A stretch of 64,000 bases of DNA from Aquimarina longa SW024. GTDB lineage: Bacteria > Bacteroidota > Bacteroidia > Flavobacteriales > Flavobacteriaceae. Below the pieces are notes generated by a model. That model was not told the origin of the DNA. It saw only the letters and a list, made by a program, of their open reading frames with translations, and made no database searches. Made by a program: the position numbers and the translations under genes. Within the stretch, counting starts at the first letter, position 1, and the number at the start of each line of letters is the position of its first letter. The DNA is taken from contig NZ_KQ474100.1 in assembly GCF_001401755.1 (NCBI RefSeq), forward strand, positions 373,681 through 437,680. Reading direction: 5' to 3'. Below, piece by piece: positions 1-8,461 of the stretch.

Positions 1-936
1 GGAGAAGATAGTGGTAAAATTGGTGATGTAAATCAGGGGTTAGAAGGGCTTCAGGAAAAATACGGAGAAACTAGAGTTTCTGATGCAGGAATTCGAGAAG
101 CCACAATAATCGGACAAGGAATAGGAATGGCTATGAGAGGTCTCAGACCTATTGCAGAAATCCAATACTTAGACTATATATTATACTGTGTACAAGGATT
201 AAGTGATGATCTTGCAACATTACGATATAGAACTTTTGCAAAACAAAAAGCTCCTTTAATCATAAGAACACGAGGACATCGATTAGAAGGAATATGGCAC
301 TCAGGATCTCAAATGGGAGGACTCATACATTTATTAAGAGGTATTCATATTTTGGTTCCTCGAAATATGACTAAAGCAGCAGGATTCTATAATACATTAA
401 TGGATAGTGATGAGCCTGGATTAATCGTAGAATGTCTTAATGGATATCGATTAAAAGAAAAAATGCCGTCTAATTTATCCGAAACTAGAACTCCTATAGG
501 AGTGGTTGAAACAGTGAAGGAAGGAACAGATATTACTTTAGTGTCTTATGGTTCTACATTACGACTAGTAGAACAAGCTGCAAAAGAATTATTATCAGTA
601 GGAATTAATGCAGAAGTAATCGATACTCAATCCTTACTTCCTTTTGATTTAAATCACGATATTGTAAAAAGTGTAGCTAAAACAAATCGCCTATTGATCA
701 TTGATGAAGATGTTCCGGGTGGTGCTACAGGATATATTTTACATAAATTAATTGATGAACAAAATATATACCAATACTTAGACAGTAAGCCACAAACCCT
801 AAGTGCTAAACCACATAGACCTGCTTTTGGAACTGATGGAGACTACTTTAGTAAACCATCTACAGAAGATATTTTTGAAAAAGTATATGTTATCATGAAT
901 GAAACAGATCCTAATAAGTATCCACAATTGAGATAA
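1..936 (+). CDS. 2-oxoacid dehydrogenase E1, beta-type C-terminal part (5' truncated by window)
   Basis: The frame is open from base 1, so the gene begins upstream and only the last 311 residues are seen. The visible part starts with GEDSGK, the thiamine-diphosphate-binding segment with the conserved Glu, followed by the pyrimidine-binding fold ([18 protein letters not shown]) and the C-terminal transketolase domain ([25 protein letters not shown]). This is the beta half of E1 of branched-chain or pyruvate dehydrogenases, which decarboxylates a 2-oxoacid and passes the acyl group to lipoyl-E2. In Bacteroidota alpha and beta halves are often fused in one chain; whether that is so here cannot be seen. 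The substrate cannot be told from this part. Confidence 0.85.
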   Translation, partial: GEDSGKIGDVNQGLEGLQEKYGETRVSDAGIREATIIGQGIGMAMRGLRPIAEIQYLDYILYCVQGLSDDLATLRYRTFAKQKAPLIIRTRGHRLEGIWHSGSQMGGLIHLLRGIHILVPRNMTKAAGFYNTLMDSDEPGLIVECLNGYRLKEKMPSNLSETRTPIGVVETVKEGTDITLVSYGSTLRLVEQAAKELLSVGINAEVIDTQSLLPFDLNHDIVKSVAKTNRLLIIDEDVPGGATGYILHKLIDEQNIYQYLDSKPQTLSAKPHRPAFGTDGDYFSKPSTEDIFEKVYVIMNETDPNKYPQLR

Positions 937-1068
937 TAAAAATTTTATCTATTATAATAATACTATAGAGTTCAGAAGTTTTTTTAAAATTTGTGAACTC
1001 TTTTTTTTTAAAGAAATATATTTACCGAATACACAACTATAATAGATTTATTTTAGTGACGAGTATAT

Positions 1069-1671
1069 TTATTGAAAGTTTTCTATTTTAATTCGTTTTC
1101 CATCTTTATAAGAGATGACAAAAATTTTCTTACTAAAACCAGAAGTTATTAATGTTTTTCTAAAAACTTGAGCTTCGGATAGTGTTTCAAAAATTCCTAA
1201 ACTCATTTTATAGTATGAAGTATCACTATAAATAAGAGCATTAATGTATTTTTCTGAAATAAGAGGAACCTCTTTAGAATAAAAAGCTTTTAGTTGAACA
1301 GAGTATACTGTATCCTTATTAATTAATTTTCTATAAAGATATAAATTGCTAATTTCTTTAAGGTTTATTTTTTCTTTTTTTAATTTTTCTAATTCTTCCT
1401 GAGCAGACTCTAATTCTTCTTTTATCAAAGAAAGTTCAACGATATTATTCTGTGGCAAATGTTTTTTATAATAAAATGCATTAAAAATAAAAAAAATAGT
1501 TACTATAAAAAGAACACCTAAAAATATTCCATAGATTCTATTTGATTTTTTACTTTTTTTTAACTTCTCTGATTCTTTATCAAGAAGATCCTCTAGTCGC
1601 TTTTGTTTAATTTCAGATTTTTCTATCTGATCATGTAATGATAAAAGATCTTCATCTTCAATAACCTTCAT
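1069..1671 (-). CDS. Membrane-anchored coiled-coil protein with SPOR-like C-terminus
   Basis: A 200-residue protein with a charged N-terminal helix (about 1-45), one membrane segment (about 46-67), a coiled coil rich in Glu/Lys/Leu (about 78-108) and a C-terminal domain (about 122-195). That domain has the look of a SPOR fold: YSVQLKAF near its start and a repeat with YKMSLGIFETLSEAQ and VISYKDGKRI. SPOR domains bind denuded peptidoglycan, which would place the C-terminus in the periplasm; this is inference. Its N-terminal motif QIEKxxxKQxRLEDxL is shared with the protein encoded just upstream on the same strand, so the two are paralogous in their cytosolic and juxtamembrane parts and probably co-transcribed, with 37 bases between them. 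Function unknown. Confidence 0.7.
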   Translation of the reverse strand: MKVIEDEDLLSLHDQIEKSEIKQKRLEDLLDKESEKLKKSKKSNRIYGIFLGVLFIVTIFFIFNAFYYKKHLPQNNIVELSLIKEELESAQEELEKLKKEKINLKEISNLYLYRKLINKDTVYSVQLKAFYSKEVPLISEKYINALIYSDTSYYKMSLGIFETLSEAQVFRKTLITSGFSKKIFVISYKDGKRIKIENFQ

Positions 1672-1708
1672 TGTATAGGGGGGTTAATAAGGTTTAAAAT
1701 ATGTCACT

Positions 1709-2542
1709 TTATGGAAGCTTCTGTTCTGTTATTTTATAAACGACTCCATTACTTATTTCTAAAACTAAAATAGGTTTATCAGTAATAACTTTCTTAAAAG
1801 CTGTTAATGGAAAACCATTAGAAATCTGATTAATACCATTAACTTTTATTTTTATATTATCATCTAATTCTAAATTTCGATATCTAGCATGTTGATTATG
1901 AATATAATAATTATTATATAAAAAATATAATGTATCTCCATTTTTATCTATATCATACTCAGCCTTACCATATTCCTTGGCTTTTTTAACTGCTTTTTTA
2001 CCTTGATAGTATTCTATATTGTCAGTTTCTATAAATATGACTCCATTATTTTTATATACTTTATTTACATAGCAGTATACTTTTTTATATTTAGATTTTC
2101 TAGGACTGATAACATCTGCTCTTCCTGTTTTACTACGATGAATAATTGTACTCATTTTGTTAGAATTTTTACCATCATCTATACTGTTTATATAATCTAA
2201 CGTCTTTTTACTTTTATATTCAGAAATATTTGTTCTAAGCTCCATCACTTCTTTTCTCAGTGAATCATTTGTTAATAAAAGTTGATTAACATTACTTGGT
2301 TCTTCTTCAGGTAGTATAATTTCATTGCTCCCTTCTTGTTGAGTTAAGAACACATAATAGCTTCCTATAGCTAATAACAGCATTAAAATTATAATAAATA
2401 CAAAGTAAAAATTACGTATGTTTTTGTTTCTTTTTAAATCATTAGAAATAGAAATCAGGCGATCTTCTAATCGCTGTTGTTTTACATCTGTTTTTTCTAT
2501 CTGATAATATAATGATAAAAGCTTCCCTTCTTTTTTATTCAT
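1709..2542 (-). CDS. Membrane-anchored coiled-coil protein, unknown function
   Basis: About 277 residues when started at the ATG at 2542 (MNKKEGKLL). A longer in-frame start at 2596 would add 18 residues unlike its neighbour and is less likely. A short cytosolic helix carries QIEKTDVKQQRLEDRL, then a membrane segment (about 45-66), a periplasmic linker with a short coiled coil (about 85-110) and a C-terminal domain of about 130 residues that I do not recognise. The N-terminal third matches the downstream gene at 1069-1671 closely, while the C-terminal domains differ, as if one anchor had been joined to two different periplasmic modules. Confidence 0.65.
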   Translation of the reverse strand: MNKKEGKLLSLYYQIEKTDVKQQRLEDRLISISNDLKRNKNIRNFYFVFIIILMLLLAIGSYYVFLTQQEGSNEIILPEEEPSNVNQLLLTNDSLRKEVMELRTNISEYKSKKTLDYINSIDDGKNSNKMSTIIHRSKTGRADVISPRKSKYKKVYCYVNKVYKNNGVIFIETDNIEYYQGKKAVKKAKEYGKAEYDIDKNGDTLYFLYNNYYIHNQHARYRNLELDDNIKIKVNGINQISNGFPLTAFKKVITDKPILVLEISNGVVYKITEQKLP

Positions 2543-2719
2543 TTTCTTATACAGTAAATAATTCCAATTCAATTTCAAAATAATGCATGCCCTCAAACAT
2601 GTCTATTATTAATGTTGATTATAAAAAAACCACATCAAAAATAAACACAGGCTGTATGCTCCATATTGAGGTCTAGTCAGTATAGAAATAGGATATAAAA
2701 ATTACAATAAACTAAATAC

Positions 2720-3562
2720 TTAAGGCATCCACTTGATGTCCTTAAAATCAGGTTTTCTTTTTTCGAGAAATGCATCTCTACCTTCTTTTGCTTCGTCAGT
2801 CATATAAGCCAATCGTGTTGCTTCCCCAGCAAAAACTTGTTGCCCTACCATGCCGTCATCAGTAAGATTCATTGCAAATTTTAACATTTTAATTGAGGTA
2901 GGAGATTTTTCCAAAATCTCTTTTCCCCATTGATAAGCAGTGTCCTCTAATTCCCCATGAGGTATTACTGCATTTACCATTCCCATTTCATAAGCTTCTT
3001 GTGCAGAATAATTTCTACCCAAAAAGAAAATTTCACGTGCCTTTTTTTGTCCAACCATTTTTGCCAAATAAGCAGAACCATAGCCTCCATCAAAGCTAGT
3101 AACATCTGCATCAGTTTGTTTAAAAATAGCATGTTCTTTACTCGCTAGTGTAAGATCACACACCACATGTAGGCTATGTCCTCCCCCGACAGCCCATCCT
3201 GGTACTACTGCGATCACTACTTTAGGCATAAACCTAATTAATCTCTGAACTTCTAAAATATTTAATCTATGTCTACCATCATCTCCTACATATCCTTGAT
3301 GCCCTCTAGATTTTTGATCTCCTCCACTACAAAAACTATATACACCATCTTTTGTAGATGGACCTTCTGCTGAAAGTAAAACAACTCCTATAGATGTGTC
3401 TTCCTGAACATCATAAAATGCATCATAAAGCTCACTTGTTGTTTTTGGTCTGAATGCATTACGCACATTAGGTCTATTAAATGCTATACGTGCAATACCT
3501 CCAGATTTTTTATACGTGATATCTTCGTACTCTTTTACAGTTTTCCAATCTATTGAACTCAT
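2720..3562 (-). CDS. menB: 1,4-dihydroxy-2-naphthoyl-CoA synthase
   Basis: Crotonase-fold enzyme of menaquinone synthesis that closes the ring of o-succinylbenzoyl-CoA to 1,4-dihydroxy-2-naphthoyl-CoA. The 280 residues match the family length when started at MSSIDW (3562); an upstream in-frame ATG at 3610 adds 16 unlikely residues. Visible motifs are CSGGD (78-82) and GGGHS (127-131), the oxyanion-hole region, and VTSFDGGYGS with the catalytic Ser/Asp pair. The preceding TDAD carries Asp where the E. coli enzyme has Gly and binds bicarbonate, so this is probably the bicarbonate-independent type (family knowledge). It lies downstream of the menI-menF-menD run on the same strand, separated by CvfB and ferritin genes. 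menA, menC and menE are not in the window. Confidence 0.95.
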   Translation of the reverse strand: MSSIDWKTVKEYEDITYKKSGGIARIAFNRPNVRNAFRPKTTSELYDAFYDVQEDTSIGVVLLSAEGPSTKDGVYSFCSGGDQKSRGHQGYVGDDGRHRLNILEVQRLIRFMPKVVIAVVPGWAVGGGHSLHVVCDLTLASKEHAIFKQTDADVTSFDGGYGSAYLAKMVGQKKAREIFFLGRNYSAQEAYEMGMVNAVIPHGELEDTAYQWGKEILEKSPTSIKMLKFAMNLTDDGMVGQQVFAGEATRLAYMTDEAKEGRDAFLEKRKPDFKDIKWMP

Positions 3563-3721
3563 TATTTTTTTATTTTGTATGCTCAAAAATAATACAATAT
3601 AAGATATCAAACTATATCATTTATAATAGAAATACCTTAAACCTTCATTTTATTTAAATTTAAAAAAGAATTTAGCATAGTTTTTGATAACTTTACATAT
3701 ATTGGCATTACATTTACTACA

Positions 3722-4144
3722 ATGAGATTTATTTTAATACTTTTTATTGGAAGCATTAGTTTCTTATCATATGGACAAGAAAATAGTATACAAACTATCC
3801 ATATAGAATGGGAACAGTTAAGTGCTCCATTAGTCCTCCACAAAAAAGAAAATAATACTATTACATATCAATTGCTTGAAGTAAATTTAGATATAGATTT
3901 ACGACAAGAGGCTTTAAGAGATGACTCTTCAATGATGATGATTACATCATCAAAAAAACAAAACGATACATCAAGATACAATATTGTAGTATCAAAACCA
4001 AAAACTTCTAGTTTTACAATACAGAGTAATGGTTATAATCCAAACATCAATACTAATGGTATAAAAAATACTGCTTATAAAGATGCTAGTTCATATAGCA
4101 ATTCTTTCTTCTGCCCTGCTACTAGAAGACCAATTTATTACTAA
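3722..4144 (+). CDS. Small secreted protein, unknown function
   Basis: A 140-residue protein with a clear signal peptide (hydrophobic 3-17, probable cleavage after SYG at about 18). The mature part is polar, rich in Ser, Asn and Thr, with no cysteine except one near the C-terminus (FFCPATRRPIYY). It has no motif I recognise. It is transcribed away from menB and is followed 20 bases later by a very strong hairpin at 4162-4216, so it is probably a single-gene unit. The codon use looks like that of its neighbours, and signal peptide and hairpin support a real gene. Confidence 0.6.
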   Translation: MRFILILFIGSISFLSYGQENSIQTIHIEWEQLSAPLVLHKKENNTITYQLLEVNLDIDLRQEALRDDSSMMMITSSKKQNDTSRYNIVVSKPKTSSFTIQSNGYNPNINTNGIKNTAYKDASSYSNSFFCPATRRPIYY

Positions 4145-4161
4145 TAGATTATATCATCAGC

Positions 4162-4216
4162 TTAATCAAAACAAACCACTATGTACTTTTAGTACATAGT
4201 GGTTTGTTTTGATTAA
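4162..4216. terminator. Long perfect hairpin, probable bidirectional terminator
   Basis: Two 26-base arms with a 3-base loop (TTT at 4188-4190) pair without a mismatch; the core arm is CAAACCACTATGTACT. It sits between the converging secreted-protein gene (ends 4144) and ferritin gene (ends 4273). The outer stem is A/T-rich and could serve as the U-run in either direction. Confidence 0.7.
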
Positions 4217-4272
4217 AATCAGTAAAATCAGATAAAACTGTACTTACTTTTTTTTAAAAGAATTAGAACTTA

Positions 4273-4782
4273 TTATTTTCCAACAGGGATTCTCTCATCA
4301 ATATATTGCAGTGGCATACCTTCTGATAAATCAAACATATCCAAAATATCTTTAATTGTTTCTTCTTCTTCAAGTTGTTCTCCTACAAACCACATCAAAA
4401 AATTCTCAGAACCAAAATCATTGACTTGTCTACATTTTGCTACAATTTTATAAATAGATTGTGTAACTGTTATTTCATGATCTAATGTAGTTTCAAAAAT
4501 CTCTCTAAGAGAAGAAAACTCGTGAGTTATATTCGAAACATTAGGAGAATAGGCTGATCCACCTGCATCATTAATGAACTTAAAGATTTTCATCATATGC
4601 TCTCTTTCTTCTTCTGCTTGTTTGTAAAAAAAAGAAGCACTATTAACAAGTGTCCTCTGATCACACCAAGAAGCCATTGCCAAATATAATGAGGATGCTT
4701 TTTGTTCTTTCTCTATTTGCGCATTAAGCATATCCATTACTTCTAGATTAATGCTTATTTCTTGTCTTGTTAGATTTTCCAT
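4273..4782 (-). CDS. ftnA: Ferritin (non-haem iron storage)
   Basis: About 169 residues from MENLTRQ (4782), the usual bacterial ferritin length; the longer frame to 4833 adds a spurious leader. Four-helix ferritin fold with ferroxidase ligands visible: Glu in AQIEKEQ near 24, Tyr in SSLYLAM, EEREH at 58-62, Glu in DHEIT near 103 and the GEQLEEE segment near 134-140. It oxidises Fe2+ and stores ferric iron in a 24-subunit cytosolic shell. It stands alone between a strong terminator hairpin and a small unknown gene upstream on the same strand. Confidence 0.93.
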   Translation of the reverse strand: MENLTRQEISINLEVMDMLNAQIEKEQKASSLYLAMASWCDQRTLVNSASFFYKQAEEEREHMMKIFKFINDAGGSAYSPNVSNITHEFSSLREIFETTLDHEITVTQSIYKIVAKCRQVNDFGSENFLMWFVGEQLEEEETIKDILDMFDLSEGMPLQYIDERIPVGK

Positions 4783-4882
4783 TTTTTCTAATATTTTTAA
4801 TAAAAGTATAGAAAATCTGGCTATAAATCTCAACTAACGCTCTATTTATAGTAAGTCTAAATCTAATAACTAATTAAGCTAT

Positions 4883-5194
4883 TTATGATACTAATGCAGC
4901 ATTTAGTTCTATCATTGCAAATGTTCCTTTCATAAGATCTATAAAATCAAGCACTCTTAATGTATCTAATAAAATTAAATGTTCTTTATCACATAATGAT
5001 AATAATACAGTGTCATTATGATTTAATAAATTATCTATATACTCAAACGATGACATTTGTTTAGCTTTATATCGTAAGCTCAGTAATTGGCAGAAAGTAA
5101 CTCTAACTGTTTTATGGCCAAAGTTAATATAAAAACATCGCTCTGTTGAGGATTGATACGACGAGTAATATGTTGAAGCAAATAGTAATTCCAT
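4883..5194 (-). CDS. Small conserved-looking protein, unknown function
   Basis: A 103-residue cytosolic protein without signal peptide or membrane segment. Visible features are a pattern of CFYINFGHKTVRVTFCQLL followed by LRYKA, with a Cys and His that could bind metal, and a Leu/Asp-rich C-terminal helix (LLDTLRVLDFIDL). I do not recognise a family. It lies 100 bases upstream of ferritin and points the same way, so a role linked to iron is possible but only a guess from position. Confidence 0.6.
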   Translation of the reverse strand: MELLFASTYYSSYQSSTERCFYINFGHKTVRVTFCQLLSLRYKAKQMSSFEYIDNLLNHNDTVLLSLCDKEHLILLDTLRVLDFIDLMKGTFAMIELNAALVS

Positions 5195-5285
5195 AATTAG
5201 AGATGGCTAAAATAGTTTTTATTTAGATTTGATCCAAATAAAATAAATAAAAAATTAACGTCTCTTTTAACTTAGGTTTCTTCCC

Positions 5286-6119
5286 CTATTCTACCAAACG
5301 TATTCCATCTTCTTCAATACTAATTATTCTGTCTTTATATAAAGATCCTATTGCTTTTTTAAAACTTTTCTTACTTAATTGAAAAACTTCTTTAATGTCA
5401 TCAGGATCTGATTTATCATTCAGGTTTATAAATCCACCACTAGCTTTTAATTCTCGTAAAACTTCCTTTGCATTAGGTTCAATGCTTCTAAAACCATGTC
5501 GCTGTAGTGTAAGGTCTATTTTTCCATCGGGGCGAACTTTTTTAACATACCCTTTAAATTCATCTCCAGGTGTGATTTTTTGAAAAATCTCATCTCCATA
5601 AACTAAACCAAGGTGTTTTTGGTTTACAATCATGTTCCACCCTTGTGGAGAGGGATGTGATGCTATAAGGTTAACTTCGTCATACGATGATAATAACACT
5701 AAAGTATTATCCAGAAACTTATTAGTTTTACTAGATGCAACCAATCTATTCGTTTCTTCATCTAAGTATACATAAACAAGATACCAACTCCCTACTCTCA
5801 TTTTAGAAGCTTGTTCTTTAAAAGGAACAAAAAGATCTTTTTCTAATCCCCAATCTAAAAAAGCACCAACTTCTGATATATTTGTACATTTTAAGTATGC
5901 AAAGGACTTTACAGTGGCATAAGGCTCTAAAGTAGTAGCTACAATTCGTTCTGAACTATCTAGATATACAAATACTCTTATAGTATCTCTTATCATAAAT
6001 TGTTCTGGCACGTATTTATTTGGTAACAAAACTTCATTTCCATCCTCATCGCAGAGATATATTCCTTGATCTCTTTCTCTTACAACCTCTAAAGTATTAT
6101 ATCTACCTAGTTCTAGCAT
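5286..6119 (-). CDS. cvfB: S1 RNA-binding domain protein, CvfB/YitL family
   Basis: 277 residues, the family length. Consists of tandem S1-like OB-fold domains (about 1-65, 68-135 and 145-212, with typical GDEFKGYVKKVRPDGKIDL in the third) and a C-terminal winged helix (about 225-277, KEVFQLSKKSFKKAIGSLY). CvfB proteins bind RNA and affect gene expression or virulence in Firmicutes; the role in Bacteroidota is not established. It lies between DUF2853 and the men genes, with a terminator between it and the upstream DUF2853 gene, so it is probably a separate transcript. Confidence 0.88.
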   Translation of the reverse strand: MLELGRYNTLEVVRERDQGIYLCDEDGNEVLLPNKYVPEQFMIRDTIRVFVYLDSSERIVATTLEPYATVKSFAYLKCTNISEVGAFLDWGLEKDLFVPFKEQASKMRVGSWYLVYVYLDEETNRLVASSKTNKFLDNTLVLLSSYDEVNLIASHPSPQGWNMIVNQKHLGLVYGDEIFQKITPGDEFKGYVKKVRPDGKIDLTLQRHGFRSIEPNAKEVLRELKASGGFINLNDKSDPDDIKEVFQLSKKSFKKAIGSLYKDRIISIEEDGIRLVE

Positions 6120-6177
6120 ATGTTATATTTTTCGCAAATATACCTTTTTATCGGTATTGCTACTCATAGATTTCAAT

Positions 6178-6212
6178 AAAAAAAGGTGCTCTAAAAAAGA
6201 GCACCTTTTTTT
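6178..6212 (-). terminator. Rho-independent terminator of the DUF2853 gene
   Basis: Perfect inverted repeat with arms of 14 bases (core GGTGCTC / GAGCACC) and a 7-base loop, with A and T runs on both sides. It begins 19 bases after the DUF2853 stop on the minus strand. Confidence 0.88.
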
Positions 6213-6230
6213 ATTGATACTAATTAATAT

Positions 6231-6575
6231 CTATTTATCGTATATAGATTCTTTTCCAAAATGTTTTGCTAAAAGATAATAAACAACAGCTCTATATTTA
6301 TTACGATTTGATTTACCATATTTTTCCATTACAGAAGCAATAGCTTTATCTAGTTCTGGTCCTTCTGAAAGTCCTAATTTTTTGATCAAAAAGTTTTTTC
6401 TTACAGTATCTAATTCACTTTGATCACTACCTGCTACAGTAGCAGCATCAGCATTATAAATTGAAGGACCACAGCCAATAGTAACTTTAGTTAGAAGATC
6501 CATATCTGGAGTTTCACCTATTTTGTCTTTAATATCCGCTGCATACTTAGTGATTAATTCATCTCTTTTACTCAT
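6231..6575 (-). CDS. DUF2853 family protein
   Basis: A 114-residue cytosolic protein with the family pattern: helical N-terminus (ELITKYAADIKDKIG), conserved CGPSIYNADA near 35-44, and C-terminal NRNKYRAVVYYLLAKHF. DUF2853 members are small helical proteins of unknown function common in Bacteroidota. It lies about 100 bases downstream of menD on the same strand and has its own terminator, so it probably ends the men operon transcript. Confidence 0.85.
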   Translation of the reverse strand: MSKRDELITKYAADIKDKIGETPDMDLLTKVTIGCGPSIYNADAATVAGSDQSELDTVRKNFLIKKLGLSEGPELDKAIASVMEKYGKSNRNKYRAVVYYLLAKHFGKESIYDK

Positions 6576-6678
6576 AGAGTTAGTGTTTTTAGGTTTTTAG
6601 TTTATTTTAATCTGTATATCAAATATAGCTTAATTATAAGTAATCAATTTAGCCATAAATTATATTAAAACATCAATT

Positions 6679-8406
6679 TTAGACAAAATGTTTAAAATAA
6701 TCGATTAAAGTACTGTCATTTTCTTTTCTAGGGGTAAAAACTTCTAACAATTGGGGTAATTTATTGTCTTGATAGATCTTCTCAACTCCATAGGTCAACT
6801 CATCAAGATCATGTGCTACTCTATACTCAAAACCAAACATTTTACTTAAATGCATAGCTGTAAGATGATGTGTTGTCTCAAAATACTTACTAAAGTTACT
6901 ACTTTCTTCTTTACCAGGCAAAATTCTGAATATCCCTCCTCCTTCATTGTTAATCAAAATAATCTTAAAGTTAGAAGGAATATATTCATTCCATAAACCA
7001 TTACTATCGTAAAAAAAGCTTAAATCTCCTGTTATTAAAGTAGTTGGTATTCCTGATGCTAATGCGGCTCCAATAGCTGTTGATGTACTACCATCAATAC
7101 CACTAGTCCCTCTATTACAAAATACTCTAAGAGTAGGGTTTAATGTAAATAATTGCGCATAACGAACAGTAGAGCTATTACTTAACTGTATCATTTGATT
7201 ATCCGGAATCTTTTTAAAAATAGTTTCAAATGCTTTAAGGTCTGTAAAATCGGCTTGTTCTAGATATATCGCGTGCTTTACTCTTCTTTCGTCCCTAATA
7301 GAAGTCCAAAAGGGTTTATAAGTACTGTCTACAAATGTTACAGTAGTACTTAAAAAATGGGAGAAAAATGAATTTGGCTCTAATTTTATATGTTCAGTGA
7401 GACAAAAGTATGTATCATATGCCTTCTTTGAATCGATATGCCAATGTGATTTTGGTTGATATTGTCTTAAGAAATTTTTAATTCGTTTAGAAACGATCAT
7501 TCCTCCGATAGTTATCAAAATATCAGGTTGTAATGCTTCTAATTCATCTTTATTTAATGTAGAAATTAATTGATCTATACAATTAATATGAGACGTATGA
7601 TGAATATTTGATGTAGTTTCTGTTAATACCAAAATAGAAGAATCATTTGCAAAATGTGATATCCACTTTTGGTCAATTGCTTCTGGTGAATTTACACCTA
7701 TCAATATCATTTTACGTTTTGCATGATTCCATTGATCAGACATTTTAGATTGTAACCTATCAGAAAACTGATAGTTACGAGTCTCAATAGGAATATTTTT
7801 AGAGATAATCGTAGGGTGATCTATTTTATCATATAATGGCTCATAAAAAGGAATATTAATGTGTACAGGTCCTTTCTTTTCTATTGCCTTATTTAATGCT
7901 AGATTAATTTCTCTTTCATTATGCTTCTGTGCTTCATGCTGTTTTTGGAGTACTTTAGCATCTTCTATTGGTGTTTCTGCAACTACTTCTGAATATAGGT
8001 TTGCTGAATATAAAATATGATTATTAAACACATTTTTTTGTCTAATCGTCTGTCCATCTCCAATATCAATTCTTTCTATAGGTCTATCTGCACTTAAAAC
8101 AACTAACGGGATATCACTATAAAATGCTTCAGAAATAGCAGGATAGTAATTCAATAGTGCACTACCAGAAGTACAGACTAATGCTACGGGTTTTTTAAGT
8201 TGCTGAGCAATCCCTAAAGCAAAAAATGCAGCACATCGTTCATCTACAATACTATAACAGTTCATCTCAGGATGCTCGCTAAAACCTATAATGAGTGGTG
8301 CATTACGTGATCCTGGTGAAATAACAATATGTCTAATTCCCTTTACTTCACATAAAGTAATAATAGATTGTGCTAAAGGAATTTTTGAATATAAGCGTTT
8401 CTTCAT
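6679..8406 (-). CDS. menD: 2-succinyl-5-enolpyruvyl-6-hydroxy-3-cyclohexene-1-carboxylate synthase
   Basis: Thiamine-diphosphate enzyme that joins isochorismate and 2-oxoglutarate in menaquinone synthesis. 575 residues, the usual length. The N-terminal domain has SPGSRNAPL (30-38) and VDERCA with the cofactor-activating Glu at 56. The C-terminal domain has GTSGIDGSTSTAIG, the ThDP/Mg motif GDLSFFYDSNGLW and INNEGGGIF. It follows the isochorismate synthase gene by 55 bases and precedes DUF2853. Confidence 0.95.
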   Translation of the reverse strand: MKKRLYSKIPLAQSIITLCEVKGIRHIVISPGSRNAPLIIGFSEHPEMNCYSIVDERCAAFFALGIAQQLKKPVALVCTSGSALLNYYPAISEAFYSDIPLVVLSADRPIERIDIGDGQTIRQKNVFNNHILYSANLYSEVVAETPIEDAKVLQKQHEAQKHNEREINLALNKAIEKKGPVHINIPFYEPLYDKIDHPTIISKNIPIETRNYQFSDRLQSKMSDQWNHAKRKMILIGVNSPEAIDQKWISHFANDSSILVLTETTSNIHHTSHINCIDQLISTLNKDELEALQPDILITIGGMIVSKRIKNFLRQYQPKSHWHIDSKKAYDTYFCLTEHIKLEPNSFFSHFLSTTVTFVDSTYKPFWTSIRDERRVKHAIYLEQADFTDLKAFETIFKKIPDNQMIQLSNSSTVRYAQLFTLNPTLRVFCNRGTSGIDGSTSTAIGAALASGIPTTLITGDLSFFYDSNGLWNEYIPSNFKIILINNEGGGIFRILPGKEESSNFSKYFETTHHLTAMHLSKMFGFEYRVAHDLDELTYGVEKIYQDNKLPQLLEVFTPRKENDSTLIDYFKHFV

Positions 8407-8461
8407 TAGAGTGGCTAAATTACAATATCATACGAATTTACAATAGGTTTTTATAAGTAAT

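Noticed and set aside
5395..5583. Plus-strand open frame inside cvfB
   Set aside because: It is the shadow of a well-supported gene on the other strand, as are similar frames inside ppc, parC, acnB, ychF and the receptor genes.
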